From Streptomyces sp. HM190 (GTDB lineage: Bacteria; Actinomycetota; Actinomycetes; Streptomycetales; Streptomycetaceae): 64,000 nucleotides of DNA. Below, in pieces: positions 16,764-25,151 of this stretch. Each line of letters starts with the position of its first letter. The stretch's first letter is position 1. The notes beneath the pieces were generated by a model. It ran no database searches. It was not told where the DNA came from and saw only the letters and a list, made by a program, of their open reading frames with translations. The DNA is taken from contig NZ_CP047318.1 of the NCBI RefSeq assembly GCF_009857135.1, positions 3,658,001 through 3,722,000 on the forward strand. The letters are read 5' to 3'. A program made the position numbers and the translations under genes.

Positions 16764-18587
16764 CTACGCGTCCTCCGCGAGTTCCAGCCAGCGCATCTCC
16801 AGCTCGTCCTTCTCCCCCGCCAACGCCCGAAGTTCGGCGTCGAGTTCGGCGACCTTGGCGAAGTCCGTGGCGTGGTCGGCGATCTGCGCGTGGAGCTTCG
16901 CCTCCCGCTCGGAGAGCTTGTCCAACTGCCGTTCGATCTTCTGGAGTTCCTTCTTCGCGGCGCGGGCGTCGGCCGCCGACACGGTCTTCTCCGAGGCGGA
17001 GGACGAGGCGGCGGCCTTGGCGGCGACCGGTGAGGACGCCGCCGCGGCCTCCTCCATGGCGTGCCGCCGCTCCAGGTACTCGTCGATCCCGCGCGGCAGC
17101 ATCCGCAGCGTGCCGTCACCCAACAGAGCGAACACCCGGTCCGTGGTCCGCTCGATGAAGAACCGGTCGTGCGAAATGACGATCATCGAGCCGGGCCAGC
17201 CGTCGAGGAGGTCCTCCAGCTGGGTGAGGGTCTCGATGTCGAGGTCGTTGGTGGGCTCGTCCAGGAACAGGACGTTCGGCTCGTCCATCAGCAGCCGCAG
17301 CAGCTGCAGCCGCCGACGCTCACCACCGCTGAGGTCGCCGACCGGCGTCCACTGCTTCTCCTTGTTGAACCCGAAGGTCTCGCACAGCTGCCCCGCCGTC
17401 ATCTCGCGCCCCTTGCCGAGGTCGACGCGGTCGCGGACCTGCTGCACGGCCTGCAGCACCCGCCACTCTGGGTCGAGTTCGGCGACCTCCTGGGAGAGGT
17501 AGGCGAGCCTCACGGTCTTGCCGGTGACGACGCGTCCGGCGACCGGCTGCTTCTCCCCGTCGCTGCGGGCGGCGTCGGCCATGGCCCGCAGCAGGGAGGT
17601 CTTGCCGGCGCCGTTGACGCCGACGAGACCGATGCGGTCACCGGGGCCGAGCTGCCAGGTCAGGTGCTTCAGCAGCACCTTCGGCCCGGCCTGCACCGTG
17701 ACGTTCTCCAGGTCGAAGACGGTCTTGCCCAGGCGGGTCGACGCGAACTTCATCAGCTCGCTGCTGTCGCGCGGCGGCGGCACGTCCGCGATCAGCTCGT
17801 TGGCGGCCTCGACGCGGAAGCGGGGCTTCGACGTCCGGGCGGGCGCCCCGCGCCGCAGCCAGGCCAGCTCCTTGCGGACGAGGTTCTGCCGCTTGGCCTC
17901 CTCGGTCGCGGCGATCCGCTCCCGCTCGGCCCGCGCGAAGACGTAGTCGGAGTAGCCGCCCTCGTACTCGTAGACCGAGCCCTTCTGCACGTCCCACATG
18001 CGGGTGCACACCTGGTCGAGGAACCAGCGGTCGTGGGTGACGCAGACGAGCGCGGAGCGCCGCTCCCGCAGGTGCCTGGCCAGCCAGGAGATGCCTTCGA
18101 CGTCCAGGTGGTTCGTCGGCTCGTCGAGGACGATCAGGTCCTGGTCCTCGATGAGCAGCTTGGCCAGCGCGATACGGCGCCGCTCACCTCCGGAGAGCGG
18201 GCCGATGACGGTGTCGAGGCCCTGCGGGAAGCCGGGCAGGTCGAGCCCGCCGAACAGGCCGGTGAGGACGTCCCTGATCTTGGCGTTGCCCGCCCACTCG
18301 TGGTCCGCCATGTCGCGGATGACCTCGTGCCGGACGGTGGCGGCCGGGTCCAGGCTGTCGTGCTGGGTGAGCACGCCGAGGTGGAGGCCGCCGGAGTGGG
18401 TGATCCGCCCGGTGTCGGCCTCCTCCAGCTTGGCGAGCATCCGGATGAGGGTGGTCTTGCCGTCCCCGTTCCGGCCCACGACTCCGATCCGGTCCCCTTC
18501 GGAGACGCCGAGCGAGACCCCGTCGAGCAGGGCGCGGGTGCCGTACACCTTGCTGACGTTCTCGACATTGACCAGGTTGACGGCCAT
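16764..18587 (-). CDS. ABC-F family ATPase (ribosome-associated)
   Basis: 607 residues with two ABC ATPase domains and no membrane segments. Walker A motifs are GRNGDGKTT (about 38-46) and GVNGAGKTS (about 328-336). Signature motifs SGGERRR occur in both halves, with Walker B/D-loops LDEPTNHLD and LDEPTNDLD. An Arg/Lys-rich linker (RQNLVRKELAWLRRG) separates the domains, and a long C-terminal coiled coil (KELQKIERQLDKLSEREAKLHAQ) resembles the Uup-type DNA/ribosome arm. ABC-F proteins bind the ribosomal E site and ease stalled translation; some give antibiotic protection, but housekeeping members are common. ATG at 18587 with GGAGAG upstream. Confidence 0.9.
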   Translation of the reverse strand: MAVNLVNVENVSKVYGTRALLDGVSLGVSEGDRIGVVGRNGDGKTTLIRMLAKLEEADTGRITHSGGLHLGVLTQHDSLDPAATVRHEVIRDMADHEWAGNAKIRDVLTGLFGGLDLPGFPQGLDTVIGPLSGGERRRIALAKLLIEDQDLIVLDEPTNHLDVEGISWLARHLRERRSALVCVTHDRWFLDQVCTRMWDVQKGSVYEYEGGYSDYVFARAERERIAATEEAKRQNLVRKELAWLRRGAPARTSKPRFRVEAANELIADVPPPRDSSELMKFASTRLGKTVFDLENVTVQAGPKVLLKHLTWQLGPGDRIGLVGVNGAGKTSLLRAMADAARSDGEKQPVAGRVVTGKTVRLAYLSQEVAELDPEWRVLQAVQQVRDRVDLGKGREMTAGQLCETFGFNKEKQWTPVGDLSGGERRRLQLLRLLMDEPNVLFLDEPTNDLDIETLTQLEDLLDGWPGSMIVISHDRFFIERTTDRVFALLGDGTLRMLPRGIDEYLERRHAMEEAAAASSPVAAKAAASSSASEKTVSAADARAAKKELQKIERQLDKLSEREAKLHAQIADHATDFAKVAELDAELRALAGEKDELEMRWLELAEDA

Positions 18588-18768
18588 TACTCTCCTGCCA
18601 CGGGGACGATCGACCCTCCAGGGTAGTCGGCGGCCGTCGCGGCCGTGACGGGACGCTTGCCCCGGCCGCTTTCCGGGGGCGCGGGCCGGTGACCCCTGCG
18701 GCTCCGCCGCGTGGGCGCGGCCAGCCCCCCGGCCACCCGCCCCCGCCGACGGACCCCTCGGCCCCGAG

Positions 18769-18875
18769 CTAGTGCCGCGTCAGGCAACGTTCGCGCTGTC
18801 GCGACGCCCGGCACGCACTCTCGCCGCACCGGACGCCGCTCCTCGACGGGCAAACGTTGCCTGCCGCGGCACTAG
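18769..18875. mobile_element. MITE-like element, copy 1 (107 bp)
   Basis: Ends in 26-bp terminal inverted repeats that match at 24 positions; both start CTAGTGCCGCG, then CAGGCAACGTT. A second copy with the same ends and internal blocks is at 22447. There is no coding capacity, as in miniature inverted-repeat elements moved by a transposase elsewhere. The outer CTAG could be a target duplication or part of the repeat. Its right-hand CTAG supplies the TAG stop of the acyltransferase gene. Confidence 0.8.
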
Positions 18876-20230
18876 GACGTGCCCCTGCCGACGCGCTCCA
18901 CGAGCAGCCACCCCGCGAGGGTCATCCCCACCGCCACCGGTGCCGTCACCTGGACGGCGATCAGCAGGGCCGTCCGTCCCTCGAAGAGTCCGCCGAAGCC
19001 GACCATCGACAGCCCGAGGACCCCGAACAGGCAGAGGGTCACGCCGAGGGCCGCGGCCGGTCCCCCGTATCCGGCGTGCGGCGCCGGACCGGCGGGATGC
19101 CTCCGCTCGCGGCGCGCGGCGGGCCGTTCGAAGCCCCGGAACGCGGCCACCAGCACGGCCGTCAGGACGGCCGCCGCGGCGAGCCGCAGGGGCAGCTGGG
19201 CCCACCAGGCACCCGACGCGGGGGCGGGCAGGTCCGTGTCGAGGGCGAGCAGCACGCCGTACACGCCGAGCATCGCGGTCAGGTGCCACAGGAACGCCGT
19301 CATCGAGATGCCGTTGGCCGCCACGACCGCCCGCCACACCTTCGGCCGCTCCAGCCATCGCGTGACCGGCCCGCGCACCCGTTCCACCGCGCCGACCAGC
19401 CACACCCCGTGGCAGAGCAGCGCGAAGGTCGGCGGCGCCATGTTCGACACCTTCTCGCCGGGCATCCCCACCATCGACAGCGGGTACGGCCCGTACGCCA
19501 CCAGCAGCGCGGCCCCCGCGAGGCCCGCCCCGGCGAGCAGGTACGGCCGCGTCAGCATGCCGTCGGCGCGCAGGAACCCGAGCTGGTGGACGGCGAGCCA
19601 GACGAAGGCGAAGTTCAGGAACTCGACGTACGGCACACCGAGCGCGAAGCGCAGCACGTCCACGGCGGCGGCCGCCGCGACCAGCCCGCCGAACACGCCC
19701 CACCCGCCTCGCTCGTGCAGCCTGAGCAGCGGCGGCGTGAACGCCACCATCGCGAGGTAGATCCCGATGAACCACAGCGGCTGCGCCACGAGCCGCAGCG
19801 CCACGTCGAGCAGTCCGCCGCCCTGTCCCGCGAGGTGCAGGAGGACGGCGGCGGCGCCCCACACCCCGATGAACACCATGGTGGGCCGCAGCAGCCGCTG
19901 GAGGCGGGCGCGGAGGAAGGCCGGGTAGACGGACGCGGCCCGCGGGGCCTTGCGGCTGAGGGAACGGTAGGAGAGGGCGTGCGAGAAGCCGCCGACGAAG
20001 AAGAACACCGGCATGATCTGCAACGCCCAGGTGAGGATCTGCAGCCGCGGCTCCACGGCGAGGAGGTTGCCCACCTCCACCCGGCCGTCGCCACCGGTCG
20101 TCACGGCCGCCATCAGCCAGTGGCCGAGGACGACCGTGCCGAGCGAGGCGACCCGCAGCAGGTCGACGTACCGGTCACGGCTGGACGGGGTGGCGGCGGC
20201 GAGTGCGCTCGCGCTGACGCTGGCAGTCAT
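18872..20230 (-). CDS. Integral membrane acyltransferase (acyltransferase-3 family)
   Basis: 452 residues with about ten predicted transmembrane segments. The N-terminus RDRYVDLLRVASLGTVVLGHWLMA holds the Arg and His typical of the acyltransferase-3 (OafA/YrhL) family (R-x-D...R...H). Later conserved pieces are MPVFFFVGGFSHALSYRS and WFIGIYLAMVAFTPPLLRL. Such enzymes transfer acyl groups to carbohydrates or lipids at the membrane; the substrate is unknown. The stop codon lies in the end of the adjacent MITE-like element, so the original C-terminus may have been changed by insertion. No enzyme partner is adjacent. Confidence 0.85.
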   Translation of the reverse strand: MTASVSASALAAATPSSRDRYVDLLRVASLGTVVLGHWLMAAVTTGGDGRVEVGNLLAVEPRLQILTWALQIMPVFFFVGGFSHALSYRSLSRKAPRAASVYPAFLRARLQRLLRPTMVFIGVWGAAAVLLHLAGQGGGLLDVALRLVAQPLWFIGIYLAMVAFTPPLLRLHERGGWGVFGGLVAAAAAVDVLRFALGVPYVEFLNFAFVWLAVHQLGFLRADGMLTRPYLLAGAGLAGAALLVAYGPYPLSMVGMPGEKVSNMAPPTFALLCHGVWLVGAVERVRGPVTRWLERPKVWRAVVAANGISMTAFLWHLTAMLGVYGVLLALDTDLPAPASGAWWAQLPLRLAAAAVLTAVLVAAFRGFERPAARRERRHPAGPAPHAGYGGPAAALGVTLCLFGVLGLSMVGFGGLFEGRTALLIAVQVTAPVAVGMTLAGWLLVERVGRGTS

Positions 20231-20274
20231 GGGAGTACCGTCGCGCGGGCGCCCGGTGCGCGGGCAGCGCTCAG

Positions 20275-20297
20275 GTACTCAAGTCCGCTCTGAGTAC
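20275..20297 (-). terminator. Hairpin downstream of ispE
   Basis: GTACTCA (20275-20281) and TGAGTAC (20291-20297) form a 7-bp perfect stem with a 9-base loop, 30 bp past the ispE stop and ahead of the acyltransferase start. It is a possible terminator of the ksgA-ispE transcript, or an operator for the next gene. Confidence 0.4.
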
Positions 20298-20326
20298 GTG
20301 CGGTTGGGCCCCGCGGGAGCCGGGAC

Positions 20327-21229
20327 TCAGCGCAGGATCGTCGCGCCCGGCGCCGGGGAGGCAGCCACGCGGGCCGCCTCGCACACGCCGGCGGCGAGGA
20401 GACCCTCGGCCACGGAGTGCGCCGAGGCGGCGTCGCGGACGAGGAAGGCCGTGGTCGGCCCCGAGCCGGAGACGAGGGCGGCGAGCGCCCCGGCCGCCCG
20501 GCCCGCTTCGAGGGTGTCGGCGAGTTTCGGGAACAGGGACAGGGCGGCGGGCTGGAGGTCGTTGGAGCCGGGCAGGAACGCCGCGAGGGCGTCGGCGTCG
20601 CCCTTGTCGAGCGCGTCGAGCAGCGTCTGGGACGCGACGGGCTCGGGCACCTCGTCGTTCTCGTGGAGCCGGTCGAACTCCCGGTACACGGCCGGGGTGG
20701 AGAGTCCGCCGTCCGCGACGGCGAACACCCAGTGGAAGGCGCCGCCCACCTCCAGCGGCCTCAGCCGCTCGCCGCGCCCGGTGCCGAGCGCCGCCCCGCC
20801 CACCAGGCTGAACGGCACGTCGCTGCCCAACTCGGCGCAGATGTCGAGGAGTTCCGCGCGGGACGCGCCGGTCCCCCACAGGGCGTCGCAGGCGACCAGC
20901 GCGCCCGCGGCGTCCGCGCTGCCGCCGGCCATGCCGCCCGCGACGGGGATGTCCTTGGCGATGTGCAGCCGTACGGCCGGGTCGATGCCGTGGCGCGCGG
21001 CGAGGGCGAGCGCGGCCCGCGCGGCGAGGTTGGTGCGGTCCAGCGGGACCTGGTCGGCGCCGGGACCCTCGCAGGTGACGGTCAGTTCGTCGGCGGGGGT
21101 GGCGGTGACCTCGTCGTACAGGCCGACGGCGAGGAAGACGTTGGCCAGGTCGTGGAACCCGTCGGGGCGGGCGCCGCCGACCGCGAGCTGGACGTTGACC
21201 TTGGCGGGCACGCGGACGGTGACGCTCAC
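20327..21229 (-). CDS. ispE: 4-diphosphocytidyl-2-C-methyl-D-erythritol kinase
   Basis: A 300-residue GHMP kinase of the MEP isoprenoid pathway, phosphorylating CDP-methylerythritol. It opens VRVPAKVNVQLAVGGARPDGFH, the usual N-terminus with the KxN motif. The ATP-binding loop PVAGGMAGGSADAAGAL is near 97-113, and SGSGPTTAFLV lies in the C-terminal GHMP domain. The GTG start at 21229 overlaps the ksgA stop by 4 bp (GTGA). The order tatD-rpfB-ksgA-ispE is conserved with mycobacteria, supporting the calls for all four. Confidence 0.95.
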   Translation of the reverse strand: MSVTVRVPAKVNVQLAVGGARPDGFHDLANVFLAVGLYDEVTATPADELTVTCEGPGADQVPLDRTNLAARAALALAARHGIDPAVRLHIAKDIPVAGGMAGGSADAAGALVACDALWGTGASRAELLDICAELGSDVPFSLVGGAALGTGRGERLRPLEVGGAFHWVFAVADGGLSTPAVYREFDRLHENDEVPEPVASQTLLDALDKGDADALAAFLPGSNDLQPAALSLFPKLADTLEAGRAAGALAALVSGSGPTTAFLVRDAASAHSVAEGLLAAGVCEAARVAASPAPGATILR

Positions 21230-22155
21230 GACGGACGGGACTCCTCGGTGGACAGGGCGTGCGGGGCGAGCCGGGCGGTGTCGGGGGCGTCGGGGCCGGC
21301 GCGGTTCTCGGCGATCGCGGCGAACTCCTCGACGGTCAGGGACTCGCCACGGGCCTGCGGGGAGACACCGGCGGCGACGAGCGCGGCCTCGGCGGCGGCG
21401 GCGGAGCCCGCCCATCCGGCGAGGGCGGCGCGCAGCGTCTTGCGCCGCTGGGCGAACGCCGCGTCGACGACGGCGAAGACCTCGGCCTTGGGCGCGGTCG
21501 TCCTGACCGGTTCGGTGCGGCGGACGAGCGAGACGAGGCCGCTGTCGACGTTCGGCGCCGGCCAGAAGACGTTCCGTCCGATCGCTCCGGCCCGCTTGAC
21601 CTCCGCGTACCAGTTGGCCTTCACCGAGGGGACGCCGTACACCTTCGAGCCGGGCCCGGCGGCGAGCCGGTCCGCGACCTCCGCCTGCACCATCACCAGG
21701 GTGCGCTCGATGGTGGGGAACGTGTCCAGCATGTGCAGCAGCACGGGGACCGCGACGTTGTACGGGAGGTTCGCGACGAGAGCGGTGGGCGCCGGGCCGG
21801 GCAGCTCGGCGACGTGCATCGCGTCCGAGTGGACCAGGGCGAAACGGTCGGCGCGGGCCGGCATCCGGGCGGCGATCGTCGCGGGCAGCGCGGCGGCGAG
21901 GACGTCGTCGATCTCGACGGCGGTCACCCGGTCGGCGACCTCCAGCAGCGCGAGTGTCAGGGAGCCGAGGCCCGGTCCCACCTCCACGACGACGTCGTCC
22001 GGGCGGACGTCCGCGGTGCGCACGATCCGGCGCACCGTGTTCGCGTCGATCACGAAGTTCTGGCCGCGCTGCTTGGTGGGCCGCACACCGAGCGCTGCCG
22101 CGAGTTCGCGGACGTCGGCGGGGCCCAGGAGGGCGTCGGGGGTGGGGCTGCTCAC
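21226..22155 (-). CDS. rsmA: 16S rRNA (adenine(1518)-N(6)/adenine(1519)-N(6))-dimethyltransferase
   Basis: 309 residues; also called KsgA. It dimethylates two adjacent adenosines in helix 45 of 16S rRNA during 30S assembly. The N-terminal KQRGQNFVID is the family start. The SAM-binding motif VVVEVGPGLGSLTLALLE lies near 53-70 and the catalytic NLPYN in LVANLPYNVAVPVLLHM near 125. The GTG start at 22155 fits the family N-terminus; an upstream ATG at 22260 would run into the inverted repeat. Loss of this enzyme gives kasugamycin resistance in other bacteria. Confidence 0.95.
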   Translation of the reverse strand: MSSPTPDALLGPADVRELAAALGVRPTKQRGQNFVIDANTVRRIVRTADVRPDDVVVEVGPGLGSLTLALLEVADRVTAVEIDDVLAAALPATIAARMPARADRFALVHSDAMHVAELPGPAPTALVANLPYNVAVPVLLHMLDTFPTIERTLVMVQAEVADRLAAGPGSKVYGVPSVKANWYAEVKRAGAIGRNVFWPAPNVDSGLVSLVRRTEPVRTTAPKAEVFAVVDAAFAQRRKTLRAALAGWAGSAAAAEAALVAAGVSPQARGESLTVEEFAAIAENRAGPDAPDTARLAPHALSTEESRPS

Positions 22156-22190
22156 GTGCACCAGGGTACGGGGGCCGGGCGCCTCACAGG

Positions 22191-22442
22191 TCGGGGGTGC
22201 GGGTTCGTCGGCGGGTGCGGGTGGGTGGGGGCTGGTCGCGCCCACGCGGCGGAGCCGCATGTGTCAGCGCCCCGCGCCCCTGAAGAGCGACCGGGGCTGC
22301 GCCCCGCGCTTCTCATGAAGGGCGGGCCGCAGGCCCGTTCCCTTCAGGGGCGCGGGGAACTGCGCGAGAAACCACGACGCACCCGCACCCGCACCCGCAC
22401 CCGCACCCGCACCCGCACCCGCCGACGAACCCGCACCCCCGA
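22191..22442. repeat. 252-bp palindromic dispersed-repeat element with (ACCCGC)7
   Basis: Arms 22191-22223 and 22410-22442 are perfect 33-bp inverted repeats (core GCGGGTTCGTCGGCGGGTG). Nested inside, CCCCGCGCCCCTGAA (22270-22284) pairs with TTCAGGGGCGCGGGG (22343-22357). Seven exact ACCCGC units occupy 22381-22422. The segment 22284-22376 is closely repeated at 25837-25941. With the MITE-like copy beside it, this fills the 469-bp gap between rsmA and rpfB; I see no gene. Confidence 0.85.
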
Positions 22443-22446
22443 GTCA

Positions 22447-22616
22447 CTAGTGCCGCATCAGGCAACGTTCGCCCCGTCGTGACGCCCGGCACGCACTCTC
22501 GCCGCACCGGACACAAGCCCACGTACATCCAGCACGAGGACGTGCGCCCGGCACGCCGAGAGCACGCACCCAAACGCCGCTCCTCGACGGGCGAACGTTG
22601 CCTGCCGCGGCACCAG
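22447..22616. mobile_element. MITE-like element, copy 2 (170 bp)
   Basis: 26-bp terminal inverted repeats match at 23 positions (left CTAGTGCCGCATCAGG, right end reads CTGGTGCCGCGGCAGG on the other strand). Compared with copy 1 at 18769 it shares both ends and flanking internal blocks (GACGCCCGGCACGCACTCTC; CGCCGCTCCTCGACGGGC) but has about 63 extra central bases. It has no coding capacity. It ends 8 bp before the rpfB stop codon and abuts the palindromic repeat on its other side. Confidence 0.8.
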
Positions 22617-22624
22617 GCGCACCC

Positions 22625-24004
22625 TCACCCCCGGAGCCGCGCCCCGCAATGGGGCCACGGGCTCGCCCCCCGCTGCACGTACAGCTTCTTCGCGCGGAGG
22701 GTCTGTTCGGCCGCCGACGCGTCCTGGGGGCGGCCCTGGCCCCCGAGGCTCTGCCAGGTGTGCGTGTCGAACTGGTAGAGCCCCCCGTACGTGCCGGACG
22801 GGTCCACCGCGTCGGGCCGGCCGCCCGACTCGCACGCCGCCAGGGCCGCCCAGTTCAGCCCGTCCGCCCCGGCCACGGACGCCGGCAGCCGCCTCGTCCC
22901 CACCTTCACGATCCGGTCCTGCGGCTCCCGCACCACCTCGGTCCGCATCAAGCGGGGCCGCTGGGCGACCCCGTTGACCGTGCGGAGCGCGTACGTGACC
23001 CGCCGGGTCCCCGGCCGGCCGGGGCGCTCGACGACCTCGGTGCCCTGGAACAGCGAGGGGTCGTCGGTGCGGTGCACCCGGAACGGGATCGGCTCCTCCC
23101 GGACCTCCGTCGAGCCGGTCACCCGCAGCACGGTCACGGTCTGCCCGTCGCGGGGGAAGCTCGTCGGCGGGACGGAGGTGGTGTCCTGTCCGCGCAGGGT
23201 GACCCCGGCCTCCGCCACGGCCTCCCCGACCGTCGCCGCGTTCGTGCGGATCGTGCGCGTCCGCGCGTCCGCCAGGACGGTCACGGTCCGCTCGGTGCGG
23301 ACGTCCAGTTCCAGGCCCGCGCGCCCGATCCGCTGGGAGCGCGAGGTGGAGACGTACGCGCCCTCCGCGCGCACCCCGAGCTGCCGGAGCGCCCCGTCGA
23401 CCGTGCGGGCGGTCGTCCACACCTCGCGCCGTTGGCCGTCGAGGGTGAGGCGGACGGGCCGCCCGTAGTGCACGGTGACCTCGTCGCCGCTGGTCAGGGC
23501 AGTTCCGGGGGCGGGGGCGACGACGTCGTGGGTGCCGAAGGTCACGCCCTCGTCGGCGAGGAGTTCGGTGACGTCGTCGGCGAAGGTGTGCAGGGTGCGC
23601 GGCTCGCCGTCGACGGTCAGCTCGATCGCCTTGTCCTTCGCCACGAACGCGGAGGTCCCGCCGGCGAGGAACGCCACCACCAGGGCCTGCGGCACCAGCC
23701 GCCGCAGCGAGCCCGGCCGGTCGGCGGCCCGTCTGCGGCGCACCGCCCGCCGGGAGCCGTCACGGCTGCCGGGCGCCGCCGGGAGGCCCGCCCCGGCGTC
23801 CGGTCCGGAGTCCGGTCCGGAGTCCGGTCCGGCCTCGTAGGCGGGGCGGTACGTGTCACCGGGGACGCCGTGGGCCCCGTGGACGCCGTACGGCAGGGTC
23901 TCCGCCTCGTGCGGCTGCGGGCGCGGCGGCTCGGGGGTTTCGTACGTCCGCGGGGTGTCGCAGGTCTCGTACGGCGACGGCGGTGAGGACTTCACGTTGC
24001 TCAC
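22625..24004 (-). CDS. rpfB: Resuscitation-promoting factor RpfB-type lytic transglycosylase
   Basis: 459 residues. A cytoplasmic Pro/Asp/Ser-rich N-terminus (1-95) leads to one membrane anchor (about 98-120, VPQALVVAFLAGGTSAFVA). Three DUF348 repeats follow (IELTVDGEPRTLHTF, VRLTLDGQRREVWTT, LELDVRTERTVTVLAD), then a G5 domain (about 280-355) and a C-terminal Rpf/lysozyme-like domain (about 378-459) with the catalytic Glu in AALAACESGGRP. Rpf enzymes cleave peptidoglycan and promote spore germination and regrowth. Gene order tatD-rpfB-ksgA-ispE matches mycobacterial rpfB. Confidence 0.94.
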   Translation of the reverse strand: MSNVKSSPPSPYETCDTPRTYETPEPPRPQPHEAETLPYGVHGAHGVPGDTYRPAYEAGPDSGPDSGPDAGAGLPAAPGSRDGSRRAVRRRRAADRPGSLRRLVPQALVVAFLAGGTSAFVAKDKAIELTVDGEPRTLHTFADDVTELLADEGVTFGTHDVVAPAPGTALTSGDEVTVHYGRPVRLTLDGQRREVWTTARTVDGALRQLGVRAEGAYVSTSRSQRIGRAGLELDVRTERTVTVLADARTRTIRTNAATVGEAVAEAGVTLRGQDTTSVPPTSFPRDGQTVTVLRVTGSTEVREEPIPFRVHRTDDPSLFQGTEVVERPGRPGTRRVTYALRTVNGVAQRPRLMRTEVVREPQDRIVKVGTRRLPASVAGADGLNWAALAACESGGRPDAVDPSGTYGGLYQFDTHTWQSLGGQGRPQDASAAEQTLRAKKLYVQRGASPWPHCGARLRG

Positions 24005-24160
24005 GACGACACGCTCCAGCGGCGATCCGGGTCCGGGTCGGGCGACGTGAACCTAGCGGACGGCGGTCACCCTCCCAAGCAACGCGGTCACGCAGTGTCG
24101 CGACACGTGGCCGCTCATCATCTTTTCGCGTCCCCCGGACGGATGACGGAGCGTGATCCG

Positions 24161-25063
24161 TCAGTAATCGAACGCCCTCGCCGTGTTCGCCGCGATCGCC
24201 GTCGCCAGGGCGTCCTCGTCGATGCCGCGCACCGCGGCCATGGCCCGGACCGTGACCGGAATGAGATACGGGGCGTTGGGCCGTCCGCGGTACGGCGCGG
24301 GCGTCAGGAACGGCGCGTCGGTCTCCACGAGGACGAGTTCGAGGGGGGCGACGGCGAGGGCGTCGCGCAGCGGCTGCGCGTTCTTGAAGGTCATGTTCCC
24401 GGCGAAGGACATGAAGTAGCCGTGCTCGGCGCAGATCGCGGCCATGTCGGCGTCGCCGGAGTAGCAGTGGAAGACGGTCCGCTCGGGCGCGCCCTCCTCC
24501 TTCAGGACGCGCAGCACGTCCTCGTGGGCGTCGCGGTCGTGGATGACCAGGGCCTTGCCGTGCCGCTTGGCGATCTCGATGTGCGCGCGGAACGACCGCT
24601 CCTGGGCGGCCTTGCCTTCCGGGCCGGTCCGGAAGTAGTCGAGTCCCGTCTCGCCGACGCCCTTGACCTGCGGCAGCGCGGCCAGCCGGTCGATCTCGGC
24701 GAGCGCCTCGTCCAGGGCGGCGTCACCGCCGGCGGCGCGTGCGCCCTGCCGGGACCAGCCGTCGGGGTCGCCGTGCACGATGCGCGGGGCCTCGTTGGGG
24801 TGCAGCGCGACGGTGGCGTGGACCGCGTCGTGGCGGGCGGCCGTCTCGGCGGCCCACCGTGAGCCCTTGACGTCGCAGCCGACCTGCACGACCGTCGTCA
24901 CCCCCACGGAGGCGGCCTTCGCGAGGCCCTCCTCGACGGTGCCGGACTGCATGTCCAGATGGGTGTGCGAGTCCGCGACGGGCACCCGGAGCGGTTCGGG
25001 CAGCGGGGGCGCGGCGTTCTTGTCCTGCGGGGCGGAGGCGGTGCCGGAGTCGTTCGAAGGCAT
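24161..25063 (-). CDS. tatD: TatD family metal-dependent hydrolase
   Basis: A 300-residue TIM-barrel DNase/hydrolase. The first metal motif SHTHLDM is near 32-38 (H-x-H). Other metal ligands sit in GETGLDYFR (Glu), LVIHDRDAH (His) and VFHCYSGD (His), and the final Asp in VETDAPFLTP. Full length with a short low-complexity N-terminal extension. The start codon lies inside a 15-bp perfect hairpin. The order tatD-rpfB-ksgA-ispE is conserved; methionyl-tRNA synthetase, often just upstream in actinobacteria, is not here. Confidence 0.93.
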   Translation of the reverse strand: MPSNDSGTASAPQDKNAAPPLPEPLRVPVADSHTHLDMQSGTVEEGLAKAASVGVTTVVQVGCDVKGSRWAAETAARHDAVHATVALHPNEAPRIVHGDPDGWSRQGARAAGGDAALDEALAEIDRLAALPQVKGVGETGLDYFRTGPEGKAAQERSFRAHIEIAKRHGKALVIHDRDAHEDVLRVLKEEGAPERTVFHCYSGDADMAAICAEHGYFMSFAGNMTFKNAQPLRDALAVAPLELVLVETDAPFLTPAPYRGRPNAPYLIPVTVRAMAAVRGIDEDALATAIAANTARAFDY

Positions 25064-25099
25064 GCCCCGATCCTACGAATCGCGGGATCGGGGCATGCC
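25059..25099 (-). promoter_or_regulatory. 15-bp perfect hairpin over the tatD start, with 7-residue upstream ORF
   Basis: GGCATGCCCCGATCC and its exact complement (25059-25073 and 25085-25099) flank an 11-base loop. The tatD ATG (25063-25061) and the preceding GGATCGGGGC are in one arm. The other arm carries a second ATG at 25096 that opens a mini-ORF (MPRSRDS, stop at 25073) ending 9 bp before tatD. It could be an attenuator or translation switch, or simply the terminator of the gene upstream. Confidence 0.55.
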
Positions 25100-25151
25100 C
25101 TCCAGGCTCGCCGGGGGAGGGGCGGCTCGCCTCACACCGGACCGCCGCCGG

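Noticed and set aside
22381..22422. (ACCCGC)7 considered as part of a CRISPR array or coding repeat.
   Set aside because: No spacers, unit only 6 bp, and it belongs to the palindromic intergenic repeat.
24005..24160. Possible c-di-AMP riboswitch upstream of rpfB, known for Streptomyces rpfA.
   Set aside because: The gap to tatD is about 156 bp and I could not recognise the conserved ydaO core or pseudoknots.
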